The notes under the pieces: model-generated
Seen by the model: only the letters and a program-made list of their open reading frames with translations
Told to the model about the DNA's origin: nothing
The model's database searches: none
Translations under genes and position numbers: made by a program
In this document: in pieces, positions 25,987 to 33,536 of the stretch
Layout: each line of letters begins with the position of its first letter
How positions within the stretch are numbered: position 1 is the stretch's first letter
Assembly: GCA_958296015.1 (NCBI GenBank)
Contig: CATQIH010000028.1
Span: 1-45,258, forward strand
Direction of reading: 5' to 3'
From: Cyclobacteriaceae bacterium
Lineage (GTDB): Bacteria > Bacteroidota > Bacteroidia > Cytophagales > Cyclobacteriaceae
Length of the DNA: 45,258 nt

Positions 25987-27090
25987 TCAGCTTTCAGACA
26001 GTGCTACCTCAACCACCACGTTCATGCCTGCCCGCAGCTTGCCTAGTGCCTGATTTTGTTTATCAAAGACAATCTTAACCGGAATACGCTGTACTACTTT
26101 CACGAAGTTGCCGGTGGCATTATCGGGAGGAAGCAGTGAGAAACGTGCGCCGGTGGCTGCGGCAAAAGACTGCACTTTGCCATGCAGCTTTAGGTCAGGA
26201 TAAGCATCTACAGATATATCCACCTCTTGTCCCGGATGCATATGTGTCAGTTGCGTTTCCTTGAAGTTGGCAACTACCCACAAGTCGCTCTGCGCTACGA
26301 TAGCAAACAGCGACTGACCGGCCTGCACCAGCTGGCCTACCTCTACGTTTTTCTGCGAAACCACTCCATCGATGGGCGCGATGATCACTGTATAAGAAAG
26401 CTGTAGCTTGGCCAAATCTACATCGGCCTTGCGCATGTCTACATTGGTTTCTGCTACGTTTACATTGGTACTGGAAACCTCCGACTGAGAAGCGGTAGCT
26501 TTGCTTTGCTCTGAGGCTACTTTCTTTTGCTGTTGTAATACGGCCAATTGCTTTTCTGCCGACTCTTTGGTGGCTTTTGCTTTTTCAAACTGCTGCTGTG
26601 TGATAGAGTGGTCGGCAATCAGGTTGGCATACCGGTTGTAGTCCTGGGAAGCCTGCCAGAGATTGACCTTGGCCGCTTCAATATTGGCCTGCACGGTAGC
26701 AATACTGGCCTGCGAGGTGGTGACATTGGCCTGCGAAGCGTTGACGCCCGCCTTCACCATATTGACATTGGCCAGGGCATTGGCGTAAGCGGCCTGTGCC
26801 TGTGCTACTTTAAGCTGATAGTCTTGGTCTTCCAGAATCACCAGCGTATCTCCTTTCCTGACGTGCTGGTTGTCTTCCACACGGACTGCCTTCACATAAC
26901 CGCTTGCTTTGGGTATGATCGGACTGATATCGCTTTCTATCTGCGCATCTTCGGTTTCTTCATAGTGCAGGCTATGAACGTATTTGATGATACCAAAGGT
27001 GATGGCAATAACGGCCAGTCCTGCAAATATGATCGGAAAAAGCTTTTTGCTCTTTTTCTTGGATACTTCTTGTTCAGTTTGAGTATTCAT
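25987..27090 (-). CDS. emrA: HlyD/EmrA-type membrane fusion protein
   Basis: The periplasmic adaptor of the pump has 367 residues, with one N-terminal membrane anchor (LFPIIFAGLAVIAITFGIIKYV). The biotinyl-lipoyl half motif SGYVKAVRVEDNQHVRKGDTLVILEDQDYQ is followed by a long alanine-rich coiled-coil hairpin with repeated QANV/QASI units (about residues 85-215). The second half motif is IIAPIDGVVSQKNVEVGQLVQAGQSLFAIV, and the beta-barrel part follows. The gene lies between tolC and emrB with 16-bp and 34-bp gaps. Confidence 0.95.
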   Translation of the reverse strand: MNTQTEQEVSKKKSKKLFPIIFAGLAVIAITFGIIKYVHSLHYEETEDAQIESDISPIIPKASGYVKAVRVEDNQHVRKGDTLVILEDQDYQLKVAQAQAAYANALANVNMVKAGVNASQANVTTSQASIATVQANIEAAKVNLWQASQDYNRYANLIADHSITQQQFEKAKATKESAEKQLAVLQQQKKVASEQSKATASQSEVSSTNVNVAETNVDMRKADVDLAKLQLSYTVIIAPIDGVVSQKNVEVGQLVQAGQSLFAIVAQSDLWVVANFKETQLTHMHPGQEVDISVDAYPDLKLHGKVQSFAAATGARFSLLPPDNATGNFVKVVQRIPVKIVFDKQNQALGKLRAGMNVVVEVALSES

Positions 27091-27106
27091 GCGTGTATGC
27101 TAAACA

Positions 27107-28450
27107 TTATGGTTGAATTGTAAAATCCTGTGAAAGCAGTCCGGCCGCTTTTTCCAGTTGATAAAAGCTGAGCTGGGCATCGGCCTTAGCGTGCAACTGG
27201 TCTACGCGGGTCTGTAGCCGGGCCACTTCTGCATCCAGCAGGTCTGTGATCAGTGCCAGGCTATTGTTGTAATTGTTCTGGGTGATGCGAAAGTTTTCAG
27301 CAGCCTGCTGACTGGCTACTTTCAGGGTTTCTATCTTCTTGAGGCTTTTCTGGTAGTCTGCATAATCTTTGAACACTTCTGACTTGATCTGATCTGCCTG
27401 CATGGCGGTAGTCAGGGCACTTTCATCCTGCCTGGCCCTAGCTTCCTGTACCTGGTGGCGGGTGTCAAAAATACCCGACAGGCTATATTGCAGGCCAACA
27501 CCAGCATTGACGGCATTGGTTACGGTAAGAAGCCCGGGAATATGCGCGTTGACATAGCCTCCGGTAATTGCCACCGAAGGATAATACCCTCCTTTGGTGG
27601 CTTGTGTATTGGCATGAGCCGCTTTCTCTGACGTGCTGGCAGCTTTCAGGTCCAGGCGGTTTGTCTGTGCCTGTTGTAGATAAAAAGCAGCCTGTTCAGC
27701 AGTAGGTGCCACATCAGATATTTGTGTGGTATCTATTGATATTACAGTGTTCTCCGGAAGGCCCAGAAGTATGCCGAGATCAAAATTGGCTACCTCTATA
27801 TTGTTGTCGATATCCACCAGCGTCAGTTCTATGTTCGACTGTTGTAGCTGCGCTTTGAGCAGGTCGTTTCTGGTAATCACACCATTGTGTTCCAGGTTAG
27901 CAAAAACTTTTACCCGTTGCTGTGCCTGTTCCAGACTCTGTTCTACCAAGTCATGGGCAGCCTCTAGCTTATAAAAATTATAGTAGGCAGCAACGATATT
28001 TAGTGCAATGTCTTCTTTCTGGCTTTCCGCATTGAGTTCAGCGGCTCTTTTCAGATAAGCAGCAGCCTCTACGGAATGGTGTAGCCGGAAGCCCGTAAAA
28101 AGAGGCTGTGTAACATTTACAATGCCATAGGCTACCTGGGAAACTTCTGGAGTAGCCGTGGCAGTAGGCTGGCCGGTATCGTTTCTGGGAGGCGCAAAGT
28201 GAGTTACTATGTGAGGCGAGTTGACCCGAAGATAGGCAGCACTCATGTCTACGGTAGGATATTGCCGCTGCTTGGCCTGTGCCAGTTGCGACTGCGCCTC
28301 CTGGGTTTTTGCATAAGCAACTTTAAGCTGCTTGCTGTTTTCCAGTCCCATCCTTACCGCTTGGTTGAGCGTAATCTGTGTGCTGCCCTGCGCCTGAAGC
28401 TGCCAGCTGAGCAGCCAGAGGAAGCCTGTGATCAGATAATAGGTTTTCAT
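27107..28450 (-). CDS. tolC: TolC-family outer membrane efflux protein
   Basis: The 447-residue outer membrane factor has a signal peptide (ending near QLQAQG) and two repeats of the OEP domain: ITLNQAVRMGLENSKQLKVAYAKTQEAQSQLAQAKQRQYPTVD and the second at LDLKAASTSEKAAHANTQATKGGYYPSVAITGGYVN. The C-terminal NYNNSLALITDLLDAEVARLQ is also typical. It starts 12 bp after the tetR stop and precedes the adaptor gene. Confidence 0.95.
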   Translation of the reverse strand: MKTYYLITGFLWLLSWQLQAQGSTQITLNQAVRMGLENSKQLKVAYAKTQEAQSQLAQAKQRQYPTVDMSAAYLRVNSPHIVTHFAPPRNDTGQPTATATPEVSQVAYGIVNVTQPLFTGFRLHHSVEAAAYLKRAAELNAESQKEDIALNIVAAYYNFYKLEAAHDLVEQSLEQAQQRVKVFANLEHNGVITRNDLLKAQLQQSNIELTLVDIDNNIEVANFDLGILLGLPENTVISIDTTQISDVAPTAEQAAFYLQQAQTNRLDLKAASTSEKAAHANTQATKGGYYPSVAITGGYVNAHIPGLLTVTNAVNAGVGLQYSLSGIFDTRHQVQEARARQDESALTTAMQADQIKSEVFKDYADYQKSLKKIETLKVASQQAAENFRITQNNYNNSLALITDLLDAEVARLQTRVDQLHAKADAQLSFYQLEKAAGLLSQDFTIQP

Positions 28451-28462
28451 AAAGAATATATG

Positions 28463-29065
28463 TTATACAAGTAAGTAAGCATGAAATAAATCTTTGAGAT
28501 ATTGTTTGAGACGCTTTCTGACCTCCTGCTCCTGGTCAGCGACATCCTGCTTGTCGATCAGTTTTCTAAGGATACCCGTCTGGCTGCACTGGTTGATGAC
28601 ACCGAAGACTGTCATGATAACCATATCGGTATCAATATCTTGTTTAAATGACTTTTTATCTTGTCCCTCCAGCAGTATGCCTTGCAGTTCCCGCCAGTTT
28701 TTTTGTAGTATATCCAAAATATGGTCATGAAAATCTTTTCGCTGCGCTAGTGTCAATTCGCGGTACAGCATCAGGTGAAACTTGCGATTGGAAAGTATCA
28801 GATCCACGTAGTAATCAATGACAAAATCCAGTTTTTCTACCGGTGAGGCAGTCGTTTGATGGCTCACTTCTTCCAGCCGCTGGCGGGTATAGGCGGTTTT
28901 GCGCTCAACGATGGCTTCAAACAGGCTCTCTTTATTGCCAAAATAATAAGAGATCATCGCAATATTGACACCTGCTGCCTGTGCCAGCGCACGTACGGAA
29001 GTGCCTTCAAATCCTTTTTCTGCAAACAGGTGCTGGCCTGCGTCCAGTATCTTTTCTTTTGACAT
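28463..29065 (-). CDS. TetR/AcrR-family regulator of the efflux operon
   Basis: The 200-residue regulator has an N-terminal DNA-binding domain (EKILDAGQHLFAEKGFEGTS, then VRALAQAAGVNIAMISYYFGNKESLFEAIV, residues ~5-55) and a ligand-binding helical core with no recognisable specificity. It is the first gene of the operon and lies 12 bp before tolC. A double palindromic site lies 36-67 bp upstream of its start, so it very probably represses its own operon until a substrate binds. Ligand unknown. Confidence 0.93.
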   Translation of the reverse strand: MSKEKILDAGQHLFAEKGFEGTSVRALAQAAGVNIAMISYYFGNKESLFEAIVERKTAYTRQRLEEVSHQTTASPVEKLDFVIDYYVDLILSNRKFHLMLYRELTLAQRKDFHDHILDILQKNWRELQGILLEGQDKKSFKQDIDTDMVIMTVFGVINQCSQTGILRKLIDKQDVADQEQEVRKRLKQYLKDLFHAYLLV

Positions 29066-29100
29066 GTTATGCTAAGTCTCCAAATTTTCAGCAGATTGCA

Positions 29101-29132
29101 TCAAACGTTTGTTTAAATCAAACGTTTGTTTA
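29101..29132. promoter_or_regulatory. Double operator for the TetR-type regulator
   Basis: The 15-base sequence TCAAACGTTTGTTTA occurs twice in direct orientation at 29101-29115 and 29118-29132, a 17-bp repeat distance. Each copy contains the perfect palindrome CAAACGTTTG. This fits two regulator dimers on nearby DNA faces upstream of the tetR start. Confidence 0.8.
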
Positions 29133-29199
29133 ATTTTTTAGTTGAAATTTTGATAATATTTTTTGGACGTCTTATCCCTGCTTTGATAATCTCAGTGAA

Positions 29200-29220
29200 T
29201 GTAATAACTTAGTAATTACA
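29200..29220. promoter_or_regulatory. Palindrome upstream of mazEF, likely autoregulatory site
   Basis: A 21-base near-perfect inverted repeat, with half sites TGTAAT-ACT and AGT-ATTACA, ends 17 bp before the mazE-like start codon. Type II antitoxins of the MazE kind usually repress their own promoters through such sites; binding here is inferred. Confidence 0.5.
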
Positions 29221-29237
29221 TCCAAACAAGTAATACA

Positions 29238-29483
29238 ATGGAAGTTTCAATCATACAAATTGGCAATTCAAAAGGACTTCGCCTAAACAAATCTATTTTA
29301 GAGAGGTACAACATTAAAGATAAAGTTGAGCTGATTTTAGAAAAGGGGCAAATAGTCCTCAAACCCATAGACGAACCCAGAAAAGGTTGGAATAAGGCAT
29401 TTAAAAAGATGCACGAGCAAAAGGACGATCAACTTTTTATGGATGATGTATTCGAAGATGAAAGTTTTGAGGAATGGAGTTGA
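29238..29483 (+). CDS. mazE: MazE-type antitoxin (AbrB/SpoVT fold)
   Basis: The 81-residue protein has the swapped-hairpin DNA-binding motif in its first 45 residues (VSIIQIGNSKGLRLNKSILE, then DKVELILEKGQIVLKPI) and an acidic, probably disordered tail (DDQLFMDDVFEDESFEEW) that would wrap the toxin. It overlaps the toxin gene by 10 bp, the normal arrangement for co-translation. Confidence 0.92.
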   Translation: MEVSIIQIGNSKGLRLNKSILERYNIKDKVELILEKGQIVLKPIDEPRKGWNKAFKKMHEQKDDQLFMDDVFEDESFEEWS

Positions 29484-29797
29484 GCCAATACGACATTTTG
29501 CTAGTCAATCTGGACCCTACACTGGGAAGCGAAATAAAAAAGACAAGACCCTGTTTGATCATATCACCCGATGAGATCAACCGCCATTTGCGTACTGTAA
29601 CCATCGCTCCAATGACTACCAAAGGGCGCAAATATCCAACCCGCGTAAAGGTAAAACACAATCACCAAACAGGTTGGGTAATACTAGACCAGATCAGAAC
29701 GATCGATAAACAACGAATTATCAGAAAACTGGGGCAGTTACATGCTTCAGAAATTGCTGCTTGTAAAAGAGTTATTAAAGAAACATTTGTTGACTGA
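29474..29797 (+). CDS. mazF: MazF-type mRNA interferase toxin
   Basis: The 107-residue PemK/MazF-fold toxin cleaves RNA at short sequence motifs. It has YDILLVNLDPTLGSEIKKTRPCLIIS, the TVTIAPMTT strand with the conserved Thr, the beta hairpin with basic KVKHNHQTGWVILDQIRTID, and the tail IIRKLGQLHASEIAACKRV. It overlaps mazE by 10 bp. The cut-site sequence cannot be predicted from this alone. The pair looks intact. Confidence 0.93.
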   Translation: MELSQYDILLVNLDPTLGSEIKKTRPCLIISPDEINRHLRTVTIAPMTTKGRKYPTRVKVKHNHQTGWVILDQIRTIDKQRIIRKLGQLHASEIAACKRVIKETFVD

Positions 29798-29828
29798 CAG
29801 TCATAGGCAATTGCAAAAGACACACCAG

Positions 29829-32213
29829 CTATTCATCCCGCAAACTATCCACCGGATTAGCCAAAGCGGCTTTGATGGATTGAAAACTGATGGTGAGCCA
29901 AGCAATGGCAACCACACTCAGACCGGCTATGACAAATATGCCCACGCCAATGTCTGTCCTATAAGCAAAGTTGTTCAGCCATTGCCGCATAGACAGGTAA
30001 GCTACGGGCATGGCAATCAGCAAGGCAATCGTTAACAAACGTATAAAGTCTTTGCTCAACAAGGCAACTATCTGCCTAACAGTAGCACCTAACACTTTGC
30101 GGATGCCTATTTCTTTGGCCCTACGCTCTGCCATAAAAGCCGCTAAAGCGAATAGCCCTAGTCCGGCAACCAGCAAAGCCAATGTGGTGAAACCTGTAAA
30201 CAATTTGCCTAACCGCTGTTCTGCCCGGAATAGCGCATCGTAATCTTCATCCAGAAATGAATAGGTAAACGGAAGACCAGGTGCGTACTTACTCCACATC
30301 TTTTCAATAGCAGCTACTGTAGTTACTGTATTTTCTGATGATATGCGTACTTCTATGGTATTTAGTGGTTGATCTTTCTTGCGCAGTACGAAGGCAAAAG
30401 GGGCTATCTTTTCGTGCAATGAGCTAAAATGAAAATCTTCGGTCACACCTATCACATGGTAGTCAAATTCCTCATCATAATCGATAATAGCATTGAGCGG
30501 TTCTTCCAAGCCTAACGCTTTCACCGCAGCCTGGTTTAAGATGAGTGCGGCAGTATCAGAAGCTACATCCTGAGAAAAATTACGCCCTTCTTTCAGGCGG
30601 ATGCCCAAAGTTTCTAGGTACTCATACGTTACGACTTGGTTGGTGAGCATCATGCTTTGTTCGGGAGCATCACCTTTCTTACGGGCATCGCTGGTATTGT
30701 CTACGGCAAACGGATTTTGCTTGGAAGCAGCTATAGCAGTAACATACGACTGCTTTTCCAGCGCGTTGAGCAAGGGCTGAAAGTTGGTAGCCAAATCATA
30801 GCTGTTTTGTAGGATCAATACATTCTCCTTGTTGAGTCCTAAGTTAATATTTTGCGCGTACTGCAATTGCCGATAGACCAGCAGTGTGCAAATAACCAAA
30901 GCAATAGATACGCTGTATTGAAAAACGACCAATACATTTCTAAATCGCTGGCTCTGCCTGCCGGACACAAAGCTTCCTTTCAATACTTTGACCGGCTCAA
31001 ACTTTGTCAGGTACCAGGCAGGATACAGCCCTGCGATAATTCCTGTCAGCAAAACAATAGCTGCCACAATCAGCCAAACCCATGCATCGTCTAATAAATG
31101 CAAATCCAGGGTTTTGCCAGATACCTCATTGAAAGGATAGCGCAGCAGTTCGGCCAACCCCAGGGCCAGCAGCATCGCCAACGCGCTCATGGTCATAGAT
31201 TCCGTCAGAAACTGCCCTGCTAATGCTGCACGACTGGAGCCTACGGTTTTGCGGATGCCTACTTCTTTGGCTCTTTCGGCAGAACGGGCCGTAGACAGGT
31301 TGATAAAATTGATACAAGCCAGCAGCATGATCAGCAAAGCAATGGCTGCAAAAGTGTACACGTAAGTAATGTTGCCATTTGGCTCAAACTCATTCATCAA
31401 TTGCGAATGAAGGTGAATATTAACTAGGGACTGAACAGGAAATGCTAGTTTCCCACCCATTTGCTGTAGTTCTTCATACTGCGCTGCGTCATATTTTTTA
31501 TACAAGGCAAATAGTTTTTCCGGTATTGATATAGGATCAACGCCTTGGGCAAGTAGTATATAGGTTCTTACATTCGCAATATTTGCCCAACTAGGAAATT
31601 GCGGTTGCTTGTAATGAAAAGAAATCAGAAAATCAAAATGGAAATGGCTGTTGGCAGGAGGGTCTTCTACAGTGCCGGTCACGGTATACGGTTGCTTATC
31701 GAGTAAAAGCGTTTCTCCCAGCAGGTCTGACTGCCTGCCAAAATACTTGCTCGCAGTGGTTTGTGTGATAAGAATGGATTGAGGATGTTGCAAAGCATTT
31801 GCCATGTTTCCTTCCAGCAAAGGAAAACTGAACACCTCAAAAAAAGTACTGTCTACTGCCAATATATGCTCTTCTGAAAAAAGCTGTTCCTTATATTGTA
31901 CGGATGTAGGTTGCAAAGCGTCAATACGCACTACTTTTTCTGCTTCCGGCAAAGCGACAGGCAGCACTTCTGCAATCTCTGCGCTACTGGCAGCTATATC
32001 ATACACCTGCCCGTTGATGTCCAAATGCGTGGTAATCCGGTAAATTCGTTCCGCCTTTTCATGAAACTTGTCATAACTCAGTTCATCCAGTATATAAACG
32101 CTGATCAGCAGGCAGCAGGCCATTCCAGCGGCCAAGCCTATGATATTGATCAGGCTATAGAACTTTCGTTTCCATAGGTTACGAAGGGCAATTTTGAGGT
32201 AGTTGCTGAGCAT
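29829..32213 (-). CDS. FtsX/MacB-type ABC transporter permease (first copy)
   Basis: The 794-residue protein has the Bacteroidota double-permease layout. A first transmembrane helix (INIIGLAAGMACCLLISVYI) is followed by a large MacB-like periplasmic core with ILITQTTASKYFG, then an FtsX domain (ARSAERAKEVGIRKTVGSSRA), a second periplasmic core, and a second FtsX domain (MAERRAKEIGIRKVLGATVRQIV). The ATPase is not encoded next to it. Family knowledge links these permeases to mechanotransmission, lipoprotein or peptide export; no substrate is evident. It is monocistronic with a 384-bp upstream spacer holding a candidate regulatory site. Confidence 0.92.
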   Translation of the reverse strand: MLSNYLKIALRNLWKRKFYSLINIIGLAAGMACCLLISVYILDELSYDKFHEKAERIYRITTHLDINGQVYDIAASSAEIAEVLPVALPEAEKVVRIDALQPTSVQYKEQLFSEEHILAVDSTFFEVFSFPLLEGNMANALQHPQSILITQTTASKYFGRQSDLLGETLLLDKQPYTVTGTVEDPPANSHFHFDFLISFHYKQPQFPSWANIANVRTYILLAQGVDPISIPEKLFALYKKYDAAQYEELQQMGGKLAFPVQSLVNIHLHSQLMNEFEPNGNITYVYTFAAIALLIMLLACINFINLSTARSAERAKEVGIRKTVGSSRAALAGQFLTESMTMSALAMLLALGLAELLRYPFNEVSGKTLDLHLLDDAWVWLIVAAIVLLTGIIAGLYPAWYLTKFEPVKVLKGSFVSGRQSQRFRNVLVVFQYSVSIALVICTLLVYRQLQYAQNINLGLNKENVLILQNSYDLATNFQPLLNALEKQSYVTAIAASKQNPFAVDNTSDARKKGDAPEQSMMLTNQVVTYEYLETLGIRLKEGRNFSQDVASDTAALILNQAAVKALGLEEPLNAIIDYDEEFDYHVIGVTEDFHFSSLHEKIAPFAFVLRKKDQPLNTIEVRISSENTVTTVAAIEKMWSKYAPGLPFTYSFLDEDYDALFRAEQRLGKLFTGFTTLALLVAGLGLFALAAFMAERRAKEIGIRKVLGATVRQIVALLSKDFIRLLTIALLIAMPVAYLSMRQWLNNFAYRTDIGVGIFVIAGLSVVAIAWLTISFQSIKAALANPVDSLRDE

Positions 32214-32597
32214 ATGTGCTATGGTTTATTTGATTGTATGATAAGCTATGATTTCATACTGGTTAATATGCACAACTTTTTGCCCATTTTATGTGATATA
32301 CTCTAAGCTTCTGATTATCAGCATATTGCTTAGCAATTGTTTATTGTTGCTTGTTTGAATCGTATCGTTAGCGAACAGTCGACTGTCTGTTTTTGGTACA
32401 GTTTATATTTCTACTTTGTCACTTTAAAGACACTTTTTATCAGTTGAATATTGATACATAATAAGCAATATTCAAGGCTTAATAAGCAGAGTGACAACAT
32501 GAAATTATTTAGCTGAAAAAAACTGACTGATATTTGGGGCAAGAATCCCTGACGGGATGAAGGAATAGTTTATAGCTTGCTTTCTCGAAGAAATAAA
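32214..32597. other. Intergenic region upstream of the first FtsX permease gene
   Basis: There is no gene in these 384 bp. Around 32362-32401 two sites with imperfect dyad symmetry end in GCGAACA and GGTACA (for example CTGTTTTTGGTACAG); they resemble the tandem sites upstream of the DUF2807 gene. On the minus strand, TGGGCAAAAAGTTGTGCA near 32267-32284 looks like a sigma-54 promoter but with one base too many between the GG and GC elements. The region is AT-rich. Confidence 0.4.
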
Positions 32598-33524
32598 TCA
32601 GGTAAAAAGTTTTCTGACATATTTCAGGCTTTGTTTGCAAGCCTGTACCGCATTGAGGGTTTGAGGCGTGCCTTCCTCAACAGCTTGTTCCAGCACCAGG
32701 TGAGGCTCAACACCAAGATTTTTAAGTTCATTTTGCAGTCTTGCATAGTCTATGTCACCTTTGCTGAAGGTTTCTTTCCATATACCATCTTCAGACTGCC
32801 GCAGGTGTAGCTCTACAATGCGCTTTCCATACAGTTTTACAATATCAAACAAGGCTACCTGTGAGTTTCCGGAGCCACGATACACCCAGTGAGAATCCAG
32901 GCAAAGCTTGACGTTTTCGGGTTCGGTAGCCAGCATCATATGATGAAACTCCCGTGCCGACTGGCGCATTTCCGCATCGTGGTTATGATAGGCCAGGGTG
33001 ATGCCTGCTTCTCTGAGTTGCCTACCCAGTTCATTCAGGTTTTTAGCCTGTATTTCCAGCTGCTTATCAGTTTTATCTTCAACGCTATCCCAAGACAGTG
33101 GCATGGGGTTGGTTACAAAAATCCTGGTGCCCAACGGATAGGTGCGCCTGGCAGTTTCCATAACGGTGTTCATGGTCTTTTGGGCAAGGCCATCATCGTG
33201 CAACACGCTGTTGACATAGATAGAATAAAGCTGCAAATCGTGCTTTTTCAATAAGGGAGCAAGTACCTCTACTTCCTGCAGACTGTCAATAATAGGCTCA
33301 TACCCCTTTAGCCCTGTGCTGGCAAATTCGGCCAGCGAGGTATCAAGATTGGCAGACCAGTCGCGGCCTGCTCTCTTGTAGAAAGTAATCCAAGGATATT
33401 GGTTGCAGGCAATGGGTGTCTCTTCGGTAGCGTATGCTGCGGCAAAAGTGCTTGGAGAAAAGACAGTACTACTTAGCACGATACCTGTCAGTGAGCTGAT
33501 AAAACTGCGGCGGTCTGTTTTCAT
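32598..33524 (-). CDS. Xylose isomerase-like TIM-barrel sugar isomerase/epimerase
   Basis: The 308-residue enzyme begins with a Tat-like signal (KTDRRSFISSLTGIVL, cleaved near TFAAAYA), so it is probably exported folded, with its metal. The AP-endonuclease family 2 barrel shows ITLAYHNHDAEM, KLCLDSHWVYRGSG, VELHLRQSEDG, and the closing VEPHLVLEQAVEEG, which together supply the usual Glu/Asp/His metal ligands. It is the last gene of an operon with a DUF1080-type protein and an azurin-propeller protein, 12 bp after the latter. It may process keto-sugars or their lyase products; the exact reaction is unknown. Confidence 0.85.
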   Translation of the reverse strand: MKTDRRSFISSLTGIVLSSTVFSPSTFAAAYATEETPIACNQYPWITFYKRAGRDWSANLDTSLAEFASTGLKGYEPIIDSLQEVEVLAPLLKKHDLQLYSIYVNSVLHDDGLAQKTMNTVMETARRTYPLGTRIFVTNPMPLSWDSVEDKTDKQLEIQAKNLNELGRQLREAGITLAYHNHDAEMRQSAREFHHMMLATEPENVKLCLDSHWVYRGSGNSQVALFDIVKLYGKRIVELHLRQSEDGIWKETFSKGDIDYARLQNELKNLGVEPHLVLEQAVEEGTPQTLNAVQACKQSLKYVRKLFT

Positions 33525-33536
33525 TGATACATTAGT

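Noticed and set aside
26530-26830. Repeats in the emrA gene, as a possible tandem repeat locus
   Set aside because: The repeated QANV/QASI codons are the normal heptad pattern of the adaptor coiled coil.
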